From positions 1 through 20,269 of IMG/VR virus record IMGVR_UViG_3300045970_001353: DNA of 20,269 nt. The stretch is one strand, 5' to 3'. Shown in pieces: positions 1-5,573 of the stretch. The position numbers were made by a program, and so were the translations under genes. This DNA comes from a virus. Numbering within the stretch: position 1 is the stretch's first letter; every line of letters begins with the position of its first letter. Under the pieces are notes generated by a model. The model was not told the origin of the DNA, searched no databases, and saw only the letters and a program-made list of their open reading frames with translations.

Positions 1-417
1 ATGACCACGGTCACATCACTCACGTCCCAAGCGGTAAACATTCCGCGCACAACCATCACGCCGGGCACCACCACGGGCGAAATGCCCACAATCCCGCGCT
101 ATGCCACTTTTAGCAAACTGCACGCTGAGCGGCTGGCGCTGCAATCCAGTCCCACCGAAATCGCTTTGCGCTCAATCCTGCTTGAGGTAACGCCGGGCAC
201 GCGCCCCTACAGTTCAGACAGTTGGCTGCCAGATCACCTGGTTGAAGCCGCAGAACATGCACTTGCGCAGCACGAAAGCGCAGCCAGCCAACACGCCTTC
301 AACGCCTTGAGCACTGCAGCTTGGCACTGCGCCCGCGGTGAACCCGGTCAAGCCTTATCACGTATGCGCAGGGCGCAAAGCCACATCCTGGCCAGTATGG
401 AAGGGGGTGCAGCATGA
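1..417 (+). CDS. Hypothetical phage early protein, 138 aa
   Basis: First gene of a tightly packed early array. I do not recognise its family. The first ~35 residues are rich in Thr/Pro and look disordered; the rest (about residues 36-135) is Ala/Leu-rich and probably helical, with an amphipathic stretch near the end (residues 76-132). The ATG is exactly at the window edge, so no ribosome-binding site can be seen and the true start could lie further upstream. Its TGA overlaps the ATG of the next gene (ATGA), which supports the frame and implies translational coupling. Confidence 0.7.
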   Translation: MTTVTSLTSQAVNIPRTTITPGTTTGEMPTIPRYATFSKLHAERLALQSSPTEIALRSILLEVTPGTRPYSSDSWLPDHLVEAAEHALAQHESAASQHAFNALSTAAWHCARGEPGQALSRMRRAQSHILASMEGGAA

Positions 418-701
418 TTGCGAATGCCATCCCCACCCCTGGCCAGATTGCCGCAGCCCGCGAGGCAGTGAGCGAGATTACCGGCATGGTCTACCGATTG
501 CAGAAACTCTTGGAGGCGGACGATGCGCATGGCCGCAGTTGCCTGATGACGGAGATTGCGCCCCTGCTGATTAACAATATCGGATGCCTAGCCGATATGG
601 CGGAGGGCTTCCTCGATGGCATGGAAAACAGCGGCGGCGCACTCCAAGTCTGGATGTTGCCCGATGGAGTATCCAAAGCCCTGAAAGGCGGTGCGGCATG
701 A
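414..701 (+). CDS. Small array protein, paralogue of the genes at 1867 and 2159
   Basis: A 95-aa protein, predicted mainly helical, starting at an ATG that overlaps the previous stop (ATGA), with a GGGGG-containing purine stretch just upstream. Residues about 54-84 read NNIGCLADMAEGFLDG followed by ALQVWMLPDG. The same arrangement (IGxLADM, then a Gly-rich stretch, then WMLP/WTLP) is visible in the proteins at 1867 and 2159, so these look like diverged copies of one gene. No catalytic motif, membrane segment or signal peptide is seen. Function unknown; host-takeover or DNA-metabolism accessory roles are usual for such early phage genes, but that is only inference. Confidence 0.75.
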   Translation: MIANAIPTPGQIAAAREAVSEITGMVYRLQKLLEADDAHGRSCLMTEIAPLLINNIGCLADMAEGFLDGMENSGGALQVWMLPDGVSKALKGGAA

Positions 702-964
702 ACACCACCAACAAAGGTGCGGCGCTGCCCGTGACGATTAAGCGCAACGGCATTGGGAGCATCGCCCTAGAGCCGGGCGTGAGCTTGCAGGCGTTTGCCG
801 AGCAGAATGCGGGGCGCGTGGCATCCATGCTGCACGTCTTGATGCAGGTCCACCAACAGATTGATGGCGGCTTTATGACCGACATGCTGGAGATTGCAAA
901 CGACATGGCATATCAGGTGCAACAAGCCCTAGAGCTGATGGACTTGAAAGGGGGCACAGTATGA
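698..964 (+). CDS. Small array protein, 88 aa
   Basis: The reading frame is open further upstream, but the ATG at 698 is preferred: it overlaps the stop of the preceding gene as ATGA and follows a GGCGGTG purine-rich stretch, and starting earlier would overlap the neighbour by more than 100 nt. The first ~30 residues look like a short beta-rich segment (VTIKRNGIGSIALEPG); residues 32-85 are helical with many Met/Gln (ASMLHVLMQVHQQID, then NDMAYQVQQALELMD). It fits the two-helix plan of its neighbours, though direct similarity is weak. Function unknown. Confidence 0.72.
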   Translation: MNTTNKGAALPVTIKRNGIGSIALEPGVSLQAFAEQNAGRVASMLHVLMQVHQQIDGGFMTDMLEIANDMAYQVQQALELMDLKGGTV

Positions 965-1353
965 GCACCACAACCAACAGCGCCAGCACGGCGCAGGCCG
1001 AACCGGATGTGGGCGAGCTGCTGGACTCAATCCGGCTTATGCAGGGCATGGGCTGTGATGCGTTTGACCAAATACGGGGCCTGGTGCGCTGCGCCCTGTA
1101 TGCGCTGGAAACTCCAGAAGGCGTGATTGATGTTGCAACCATGGCAAGCGTGCTGGCCAGCATCAACCACATTGCAGAGGATGCTGATTCAATTCTCTAC
1201 TCAGAGGGAAGTGGGCATGGCATAGAGCGGGATCTTGCTTCATGGAGTAGGCGGTTTGAAGCACAGAGTAAGGCCAAGCAGATCACGGCGAGACTGGAAC
1301 TGGAGCGGGTTCTCCTGCAGCGCACTAATCAGGCAGAGGTGAACCATGGCTAA
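961..1353 (+). CDS. Small array protein, 130 aa, with basic helical tail
   Basis: Starts in an ATGA overlap with the preceding gene. Residues ~17-80 are Leu/Ile/Ala-rich and predicted as two helices (GELLDSIRLMQGMG, then a segment from MASVLASINHIAEDAD), the same plan as the other array members. Residues ~90-125 form an Arg/Lys/Gln/Glu-rich helix that the shorter relatives lack, possibly a nucleic-acid or protein contact. The product ends in NHG because its last codons are read through the start region of the next gene (shared ATGGCTAA). No known family recognised. Confidence 0.75.
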   Translation: MSTTTNSASTAQAEPDVGELLDSIRLMQGMGCDAFDQIRGLVRCALYALETPEGVIDVATMASVLASINHIAEDADSILYSEGSGHGIERDLASWSRRFEAQSKAKQITARLELERVLLQRTNQAEVNHG

Positions 1354-1609
1354 GTCGACCTATGAAGACCTGTGCCAGGAGGCTCGCTATCAGATCGAGG
1401 CCATGTGCTTTGCCCTGCGCAATGCCAGCCAGTCCAAGGACGTTGATGCACTTCCATGGCTAGTGCAGAGCCTTGCCATCCGGATTGAGGAGCTGAACGG
1501 CGCAATGATGCATGCGGCCAGCGGGGAAGAATTCGATTACGTCAATGAACTGCGCATGTCCGTCTGCGGCTCATCCAAGGAAGATTTGGACGTGGACCAT
1601 GTCGTATGA
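1346..1609 (+). CDS. Small array protein, 87 aa
   Basis: Starts inside the 8-nt overlap ATGGCTAA with the previous gene, behind a GAGGTGAA ribosome-binding stretch. Predicted as two helices (about residues 6-26, CQEARYQIEAMCFALR, and 36-57, LPWLVQSLAIRIEELNGAMM) joined by a short polar loop, then an acidic tail. This is the helix-loop-helix arrangement seen throughout the array. No catalytic residues, signal peptide or membrane segment are apparent. Function unknown. Confidence 0.75.
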   Translation: MAKSTYEDLCQEARYQIEAMCFALRNASQSKDVDALPWLVQSLAIRIEELNGAMMHAASGEEFDYVNELRMSVCGSSKEDLDVDHVV

Positions 1610-1874
1610 AGGCGCCTCACAACAAACGCCGGACGAGCAAGTCATCGACAAGCTGGATCGGTATGACATCGCTAGGGACGCTGCCTTGGACATTGATGTC
1701 CCGGTGAATCTGCTCAGAAAACAAACCAGAGCATCCCGCGACCCTGAAGAACTGGAGCTCATGTTGGCTGCATCGTTCCACCACTTGATCTCGTTGAATG
1801 ACGTGGTCTTGTGCGCACTCAGTGGCGATAACAGGCTAACGGTTGACGAAATGAAGGAGGTAACTCATGGCTGA
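1599..1874 (+). CDS. Small array protein, 91 aa
   Basis: The frame is open from 1512, but the ATG at 1599 is chosen because it overlaps the previous stop by only 11 nt, in keeping with every other junction here. The upstream Shine-Dalgarno match is weak (GGACGTGG), so translation probably depends on coupling to the preceding gene. The protein is acidic and predicted helical: a first segment around residues 14-42 and a second, more hydrophobic one around residues 52-77 (PEELELMLAASFHHLISLND). It ends in THG, produced by the ATGGCTGA junction with the next gene. Family not recognised. Confidence 0.7.
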   Translation: MSYEGASQQTPDEQVIDKLDRYDIARDAALDIDVPVNLLRKQTRASRDPEELELMLAASFHHLISLNDVVLCALSGDNRLTVDEMKEVTHG

Positions 1875-2166
1875 AAAGCAGAACCACGTTGCGATTCAAC
1901 TGTTTGAGGAAATCGCCGCCGTCGCTTTGGACGTGCGTGGCCTGGGCATGCTGCCAGAAGAACGCAACATTCACATCAACTCCGCGCTGATCCATTCCAT
2001 CGTGGGCATGGTGAACCGCATCGGCTGGCTGGCCGACATGGGCACCATGGAACTGGGAGGCCTGGCCGTCCTGGGCGCGGACCCGGCTGAGTGGATGCTG
2101 TCCCCGTCTTTTCACGCCGCAAAGGCGATTGAGCAACAAACCGCAAAGGAGATATCCCATGGCTGA
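1867..2166 (+). CDS. Small array protein, paralogue of the genes at 414 and 2159
   Basis: A 99-aa protein with an excellent ribosome-binding site (AAGGAGGT, 6 nt before the ATG). It begins within the 8-nt overlap ATGGCTGA. Residues ~46-76 contain NRIGWLADMGTMELGG and then AEWMLSP, closely matching the NNIGCLADM...VWMLP segment of the gene at 414 and the QQIGWQSDLG...YWTLP segment of the gene at 2159. The N-terminal half is a helix (QLFEEIAAVALDVRG). No known domain recognised; the conserved Trp/Asp/Gly pattern marks the family. Confidence 0.78.
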   Translation: MAEKQNHVAIQLFEEIAAVALDVRGLGMLPEERNIHINSALIHSIVGMVNRIGWLADMGTMELGGLAVLGADPAEWMLSPSFHAAKAIEQQTAKEISHG

Positions 2167-2470
2167 GAACATCACCGCAGGCAACGTTAAACAGGCCGGC
2201 ATCATCCTGAATATGGTTGCCGAGTTGGCTGCGTCCGTCGAGCGATTAACCGTCAACCTGATCAGCGAGGAGCAAAATTCGGACCAGGCCTCCATGTTGG
2301 TGGCCATCAAGGTCTTGGCACAGCAGATCGGCTGGCAATCCGACCTTGGGGCAGAAAAAATTGGAGCTGATGTGTGTTTCGGAGATGCAGAATATTGGAC
2401 TTTGCCAAATTCGTATCACGATATTGAGCAAGGAATTCAGCGTACTGAAGGGGCGGTGTCCCATGACTGA
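2159..2470 (+). CDS. Small array protein, paralogue of the genes at 414 and 1867
   Basis: Start placed at 2159 (frame open from 2129) because of the strong AAAGGAGAT site 6 nt upstream and the shared ATGGCTGA overlap with the previous gene. 103 aa. The N-terminal helix (about residues 8-40) is followed by QQIGWQSDLGAEKIG and YWTLPNSYHDIEQ near residues 63-92, which align with its two relatives. The next gene starts in the overlap ATGACTGA, a variant of the same junction. Function unknown. Confidence 0.78.
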   Translation: MAENITAGNVKQAGIILNMVAELAASVERLTVNLISEEQNSDQASMLVAIKVLAQQIGWQSDLGAEKIGADVCFGDAEYWTLPNSYHDIEQGIQRTEGAVSHD

Positions 2471-2867
2471 TACAACGCTCGCTGAGCCGGTCATTCTTGT
2501 TGGTGACCAGGGCGCCAAGGCTGCCGGTCTGTCGAAGAAAGGCATTCCATGCATCGTGTTTCCCAACCAGGCGTTGGCCGAAAAGTGGCGCGGGCGGCTC
2601 AATGCCATCAACGCTGCGGAAAATCACAAGCTTCGCATCTCCAACTATGAGGTCACTCTGGAAATGCTGAAGGAGCGTGATGAGCAGATGCATGCGCTCG
2701 TCGTCAGCTTGTTGCAGCAGGTGGCGCCGGTTGACGAGTACGATCCCGGCGCGGGCTTCAACCACACCGCCTGGCGTTTGACGCAGATGCTGGAGGGCAT
2801 GCTGAGCGCCGCAAAGCCGAGAGACGCCGTTCGTGCACAACTTTTGATGGGGCTGCAATATGTCTGA
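2463..2867 (+). CDS. Hypothetical phage early protein, 134 aa
   Basis: The frame is open from 2346, but the ATG at 2463, inside the ATGACTGA overlap and behind GGGGCGGTG, is the natural start. The N-terminal part (residues ~9-36, VILVGDQGAKAAGLSKKG then CIVFPNQALAEKW) looks like a short alpha/beta unit, unlike the all-helical neighbours. Residues ~60-125 are helical, with a hydrophobic stretch around MHALVVSLLQQV and another around TAWRLTQMLEGMLSAA. No catalytic motif I can name. It belongs to the same operon by spacing but is not obviously a paralogue of the others. Confidence 0.75.
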   Translation: MTDTTLAEPVILVGDQGAKAAGLSKKGIPCIVFPNQALAEKWRGRLNAINAAENHKLRISNYEVTLEMLKERDEQMHALVVSLLQQVAPVDEYDPGAGFNHTAWRLTQMLEGMLSAAKPRDAVRAQLLMGLQYV

Positions 2868-3105
2868 AGAGCAAAATCAAGTGGAGTCGAGGGGCCAAAA
2901 GGTGCCGATGTTGGTGCTTGGGGTCGGTGACACATGCATGTCCTTCTGGCCAGAAGAGCCGGTTGGTGAGGATCAATGGGCCGGCGGTCCCAGTCACATT
3001 TTGATTGGCCGTGGCGCGCCGGACCATCGACTGCAGCAGCTCGCGCAGCGCTACGGCCATAGCGTCGAGCAGCTGCAGGTATTCAGGGATGGACCTGCAC
3101 CGTAG
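2860..3105 (+). CDS. Small protein with LysM-like C-terminal helix-turn motif, 81 aa
   Basis: Starts in the overlap ATGTCTGA with the preceding gene. Residues ~15-50 look beta-rich (VPMLVLGVGDTCMSFWPEE, then HILIGRG). Residues ~56-78 read DHRLQQLAQRYGHSVEQLQ and then VFRDG. The pattern D-x-L-x-x-L-A-x-x-Y-G-x-S-V-x-x-L resembles the central part of LysM repeats, though without signal peptide or the usual closing Asn. The same tail is repeated in the 38-aa gene at 3341. The LysM comparison is by eye and tentative. Confidence 0.72.
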   Translation: MSEEQNQVESRGQKVPMLVLGVGDTCMSFWPEEPVGEDQWAGGPSHILIGRGAPDHRLQQLAQRYGHSVEQLQVFRDGPAP

Positions 3106-3108
3106 AAC
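3067..3108 (+). repeat. Direct repeat copy A (3' end of gene at 2860)
   Basis: A 42-nt segment beginning GAGCAGCTGC and ending GCACCGTAGAAC. It matches copy B at 3410-3453, with a 2-nt length difference and a few substitutions. In this copy the shared GCACCGTAG gives an in-frame TAG stop. It points to a local duplication of a gene end. Confidence 0.75.
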
Positions 3109-3119
3109 AGGATGGCATC

Positions 3120-3341
3120 ATGAACATCATACTAACCCGGGAAGAACTGATCGCCATCACCGGCTATGAGCAGCCATGCAAGCAGCTGCAGACCCTTAAG
3201 GCACGGGGCTTCTATCGTGCCTACATCGCCCGCAAGGGCGGCGTGGTGCTGGAGCGCACGCACTATGAGTCGGTCACTCGCGGGAATGATGACAAGCCGG
3301 TAAAGTCCGCCAACATCACATTCATGAGGAGATCGGTGTGA
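3120..3341 (+). CDS. DUF4224-type phage protein, 73 aa
   Basis: The sequence begins LTREELIAITGYEQPCKQLQ, followed by TLKARGFYRAYIARKGG and VVLERTHYE. This is the layout of the small DUF4224 phage/prophage family: an LT-x-EEL-x-x-x-TG start, a K/R-Q-x-x-x-L helix ending in a G-F/Y turn, then a Gly-containing hairpin. Family members are thought to be small DNA-binding or regulatory proteins and often lie near phage recombination or replication genes; no activity can be read from sequence. The start ATG has AGGA 7 nt upstream. Its TGA overlaps the ATG of the 38-aa gene that follows. Confidence 0.75.
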   Translation: MNIILTREELIAITGYEQPCKQLQTLKARGFYRAYIARKGGVVLERTHYESVTRGNDDKPVKSANITFMRRSV

Positions 3342-3457
3342 TGATCAGAGCGAGGATCACACCCGATGACAAGCTGCTCAAAGTGGCGATCCGTTATGGC
3401 TTCACCGTGGAGCAGCTGCTGGCATTCAGGGATGCCGCTGGGCACCGTAGAACCTGA
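3341..3457 (+). CDS. 38-aa protein repeating the tail of the protein at 2860
   Basis: Starts ATG at 3341, sharing one base with the preceding TGA, behind an AGGAGATCGGTG ribosome-binding stretch. The sequence DDKLLKVAIRYGFTVEQLL, then AFRDAAG, copies the motif of the upstream protein (RYG-x-S/T-VEQL-x-x-FRD). It has no separate N-terminal domain, so it is a free-standing version of that helical tail. Because copy B of the repeat is 2 nt longer, the TAG used upstream is out of frame and translation ends four codons later. Short but supported by coupling, RBS and homology to its neighbour. Confidence 0.6.
   Translation: MIRARITPDDKLLKVAIRYGFTVEQLLAFRDAAGHRRT
3410..3453 (+). repeat. Direct repeat copy B (in the 38-aa gene)
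   Basis: A 44-nt partner of the segment at 3067-3108, sharing GAGCAGCTGC, ATTCAGGGATG and GCACCGTAGAAC. The 2-nt insertion lies between the last two shared blocks and shifts the reading frame at the end. Confidence 0.75.
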
Positions 3458-3471
3458 GAAAACCTGTGTTT

Positions 3472-3526
3472 GCCCCAGCTAGGCCCGCGAACCGAAAAGC
3501 GGGAACCTTCACCCGCCTGCTGGGGC
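3472..3526 (+). promoter_or_regulatory. Strong RNA hairpin element in leader of gene at 3561
   Basis: GCCCCAGCTAGGC (3472-3484) pairs with GCCTGCTGGGGC (3515-3526): 12 base pairs with a single bulged T at 3480. Inside, CCCGC (3484-3488) can alternatively pair with GCGGG (3499-3503), so two folds compete. No U-tract follows on either strand, so it does not look like an intrinsic terminator. It lies in an 88-103 nt untranslated gap, rare in this compact region, just before a gene with a GTG start. A leader regulatory structure or RNA-processing site is an inference. Confidence 0.5.
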
Positions 3527-3540
3527 TCCCGATTGAAGTG

Positions 3541-3557
3541 ACACCTTGAAGGGGTGT
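3541..3557 (+). promoter_or_regulatory. Small hairpin over the ribosome-binding site of the gene at 3561
   Basis: ACACC (3541-3545) can pair with GGTGT (3553-3557), leaving TTGAAGG in the loop. The Shine-Dalgarno stretch GAAGGGG (3548-3554) is partly in the loop and partly in the stem, so the hairpin could modulate initiation at the GTG at 3561. Only five pairs; modest on its own. Confidence 0.35.
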
Positions 3558-3560
3558 TCC

Positions 3561-4157
3561 GTGAAATTCAAAAAAAATGGCGAGAGAACTTATCCACGAG
3601 AGTTCTGGACATCCATTGCGGCTGTTCATGAAGGCCTAGCGGAGAAGCTGGCTGCAGCACTAAATGCTTGTCAGGAAGATGATGGGTACAAAAATATTTC
3701 TCAGCCAGGCACTCGGGATCAAAAAACGGACCTGGCACTGGTAACGCTCGTGAGTGCCATAGCCGACATTGAACTCGAAAGCATAAAGTTTCAATATGCC
3801 TGTTTGAGCCTTGCAGAATCATCCCGTCGCGGTCGGCCTTCCGTGAAGGCAATGCAACCAAGAACTACGTCGAACAAACTTGTTTCCGCTGCACTGAATG
3901 TCCCTTATGTCCCTTCTAAAAAACAAGGCCGGTCAATCAAATCTGGTGTGGATGGCGACAAATGGACCTACCGAGTTGTGTTCAGCAGAATGACTGTATT
4001 GGAATCACAAGGCAAGGCCCACACTGCCACCGCCGCGATTCAATCGCTGATTGATGAGATGGCTTCAGATGGAAATTTGTCTGCTATCCGACTCCGGAAA
4101 TCCAAGTTCAACAGCATAAAAAGTTCTTACGCACGGGGTAAGAAAAAGGCGTCCTGA
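3561..4157 (+). CDS. Unrecognised 198-aa basic protein
   Basis: Start chosen at GTG 3561, which has GAAGGGG 6-7 nt upstream. A TTG at 3546 is in frame but would place the ribosome-binding site inside the gene. The N-terminal half (residues ~10-85) is helical and includes LALVTLVSAIADIELESIKF; a basic linker follows (SRRGRPSVKAMQPRTTSNK); residues ~128-195 contain TYRVVFSRMTVLESQGKAHT, a mixed strand/helix unit ending in a Lys/Arg-rich tail (YARGKKKAS). The basic tail and GRP segment suggest nucleic-acid contact. Base composition is more AT-rich than the array before it. I do not recognise the family. Confidence 0.72.
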   Translation: MKFKKNGERTYPREFWTSIAAVHEGLAEKLAAALNACQEDDGYKNISQPGTRDQKTDLALVTLVSAIADIELESIKFQYACLSLAESSRRGRPSVKAMQPRTTSNKLVSAALNVPYVPSKKQGRSIKSGVDGDKWTYRVVFSRMTVLESQGKAHTATAAIQSLIDEMASDGNLSAIRLRKSKFNSIKSSYARGKKKAS

Positions 4158-4167
4158 GCGCGTTTCG

Positions 4168-4203
4168 ATCAAGCAAAATTTTATTGACGCATTTTTTCTT
4201 GAT
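4168..4203 (+). promoter_or_regulatory. AT-rich inverted repeat with TTGACG -35-like box
   Basis: ATCAAGCAAAAT (4168-4179) and ATTTTTTCTTGAT (4191-4203) form an imperfect inverted repeat. TTGACG (4184-4189) lies between the arms; a -10 box at standard spacing is poor (TGATCT at 4207-4212). This is the only clearly AT-rich intergenic stretch in the early/replication region. It may combine a terminator for the gene before it with a promoter or operator for the helix-turn-helix gene after it. Neither function is proven. Confidence 0.35.
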
Positions 4204-4272
4204 TTTTGATCTTCAGATGTGCCAACAATGACGCTCCATGCGCTGCCATTCGGTGGCGTTCTGGAGTCTTAC

Positions 4273-4539
4273 ATGGAATCATCTAGCGTCGCTGTTCTTG
4301 GTCAATCCCAAAAACAAAATCGTAAATCTGCTTCGTCGACTGTCGTCGCACAAATCGCCCCTACCGGATTGTTGACCCCGGAGCAGGCGGCCAGTTACCT
4401 AGGCATGGCGCCCGCCACCCTGATGGTCTGGCGATCCACAAACCGCCGGGTCCTCACTTACGTGAAGATTGGTAGCAGTGTGCGATACCGCCGCGAAGAC
4501 TTGGACAAGTTCATTGCCGCCAACTTGTGCAATGCGTAA
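4273..4539 (+). CDS. Excisionase/AlpA-like helix-turn-helix protein, 88 aa
   Basis: Residues ~33-82 form a winged helix-turn-helix of the MerR/excisionase (HTH_17) type: LLTPEQAASYLGMAPATLMV, W53, then VKIGSSVRYRREDLDKFI. Features typical of the family are the LTPEQAAxYLG first helix, a WR turn, the VKIGxxVRYRxxDLxxFI wing and closing helix. Such proteins bind DNA as small regulators or recombination directionality factors. The frame is open from a GTG at 4219 and an ATG at 4228, but the ATG at 4273 has the best site (TGGAG, 7 nt upstream). It stands just before the replication genes and far from the integrase, so a transcriptional or replication-control role is as likely as excision. Confidence 0.82.
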   Translation: MESSSVAVLGQSQKQNRKSASSTVVAQIAPTGLLTPEQAASYLGMAPATLMVWRSTNRRVLTYVKIGSSVRYRREDLDKFIAANLCNA

Positions 4540-4548
4540 GGGGTTGTC

Positions 4549-4863
4549 ATGCAATTCAACCAATGCGCCCTCGCGGCGGGCTATGACGCGCCCATAAATA
4601 ACGAAGCCCGCAGCACACAAAATGCTGCAGGCTTCAGGGATTACATAAACCAGCACTCGAATTTTACACAGACCACAGAGATTGCGCAACAGGCGCACTC
4701 CAAAACTGTGACAAGCCAGATTTCGCAATTAGTCCTTGCTGGCCATGCAGTGCACCAGATGAGCGACGGTTCATACATGGTCTGCAAGTACGGGTTGATC
4801 AAATACTGCGAGGACTTCGCTGAGCTGCAAGATTTCGCCCGCAGGCTGGGGGTGACTCAGTAA
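4549..4863 (+). CDS. Hypothetical 104-aa phage protein containing an internal DNA hairpin
   Basis: ATG at 4549 with AAGGGG 6 nt upstream; the last base of its TAA is the first base of the next ATG, so it is coupled to the initiator gene. Residues ~18-33 are encoded by a strong inverted repeat (4603-4635). After it the chain reads helical (residues ~42-66, TTEIAQQAHSKTVTSQISQL) and then as a small beta/helix unit (GHAVHQMSDGSYMVCKYGLI, then DFAELQDFARRLG). The second half resembles compact winged-helix or 'daughter-strand'-type modules often fused in phage regulators, but I cannot name it. Function unknown. Confidence 0.7.
   Translation: MQFNQCALAAGYDAPINNEARSTQNAAGFRDYINQHSNFTQTTEIAQQAHSKTVTSQISQLVLAGHAVHQMSDGSYMVCKYGLIKYCEDFAELQDFARRLGVTQ
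4603..4635. repeat. Strong inverted repeat inside the coding region
   Basis: GAAGCCCGCAGCA (4603-4615) and TGCTGCAGGCTTC (4623-4635) pair at 12 of 13 positions around a 7-nt loop (CACAAAA). No T-run follows on the + strand. On the minus strand the 3' side continues GTTATTTATG, only weakly U-rich. The hairpin is far stronger than chance would suggest for coding DNA; it could be a protein-binding site, an attenuator or a remnant of a terminator captured into the gene. Confidence 0.65.
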
Positions 4864-5573
4864 TGGCCCGCATACGTAGCATCAAACCAGAATTCTGGGT
4901 GTCGGAGCAAGTCGCCGAATGCTCGTCGAATGCTCGGCTAACGTTCGTCGGAATGTGGACGTTCAGCGACGACCATGGAATTCATCCAGCAAAGCCAAAA
5001 ACGCTCAAGGCGGAGCTTTATCCCATGGACGACGTCACGTCGACAGTCGTGGAAGGTTGGGTTCAGGAGCTTATCGAGGCCGGACTTGTTCAGCAGTTCG
5101 ATCGCGATTCCTCCAGCTATTGGCTCATCACTGGCTGGGAAAAGCATCAAAAAATCGACAAGCCTTCCTACAAATATCCAACCCCTTCAGAGGCCGCAAA
5201 TTCTCCTAGTTCTATCAGAGCACTCGCCGAGGACTCGTCGAACGGTAGTCGAGCGCCATCCCCCGGAGTCGATAGGAAAGGAGTGGATAGGAAAGGAGTA
5301 GATCAGGCGTTCGCCACGTTTTGGTCTTTGTATCCAAAGAAGGTAGCCAAGCCAGCAGCTGTGAAAGCTTTCAATACAGTGAAGGCAGGCAATGTGTTGG
5401 CCACCATTTTGGCAAACGTTGAATCCCGCAAGGCGTCTGACGACTGGCAGAAGGAGGGGGGCAAATACATCCCAAACCCAGCCACATACCTGAATCAACG
5501 CCGTTGGGAAGATGTGTCGTCAGCTGGCTCTGACACATTGACCAACAAGAATCCGTGGGAGGGAGCGCGATGA
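4863..5573 (+). CDS. Phage replication initiator (O/DnaT-like), 236 aa
   Basis: Residues ~1-100 form a winged-helix region that begins MARIRSIKPEFWVSEQVAEC and contains RLTFVGMWTFSDDHGI and ELYPMDDV, then a wing ending YWLITGWEKHQKIDKPS. This is the usual N-terminal block of phage replication proteins that bind the origin. A low-complexity linker (~105-147) follows, with the repeat VDRKGVDRKGVD. The C-terminal part (150-220) has FWSLYPKKVAKPAAVKAF and YIPNPATYLNQRRWED, the module common in phage O/DnaT-like proteins that recruits the helicase. Coupled to the gene before it by a TAATG overlap and to the next by ATGA. The helicase gene two positions downstream completes the module. Confidence in the general role is high; the exact subfamily was not resolved. 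Confidence 0.85.
   Translation: MARIRSIKPEFWVSEQVAECSSNARLTFVGMWTFSDDHGIHPAKPKTLKAELYPMDDVTSTVVEGWVQELIEAGLVQQFDRDSSSYWLITGWEKHQKIDKPSYKYPTPSEAANSPSSIRALAEDSSNGSRAPSPGVDRKGVDRKGVDQAFATFWSLYPKKVAKPAAVKAFNTVKAGNVLATILANVESRKASDDWQKEGGKYIPNPATYLNQRRWEDVSSAGSDTLTNKNPWEGAR
5268..5303 (+). repeat. 15-nt tandem repeat in the initiator linker
   Basis: Two 15-nt units (GTCGATAGGAAAGGA, GTGGATAGGAAAGGA) and a partial third give the protein repeat VDRKG-VDRKG-VD. Each unit carries an AGGAAAGGA purine run. Copy-number slippage in steps of five residues would keep the frame, consistent with a flexible linker between the DNA-binding and helicase-recruiting parts. Confidence 0.7.

Noticed and set aside
1819-2858. 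Long minus-strand open frames (1819-2310 and 2307-2858)
   Set aside because: They run antisense to well-supported, RBS-preceded and coupled plus-strand genes, and their translations are Cys/His/Arg-rich without any recognisable pattern.
1-3457. CRISPR-like or short-repeat array in the early region
   Set aside because: The repetition is at protein and gene-junction level; there are no regularly spaced identical DNA repeats with spacers.
3472-3526. Intrinsic transcription terminator after the early array
   Set aside because: The stem is strong, but no U-rich tract follows on either strand.
4273-4539. Naming the helix-turn-helix protein as the phage excisionase
   Set aside because: The fold is shared by many small regulators, and the gene is 14 kb from the integrase inside the window.
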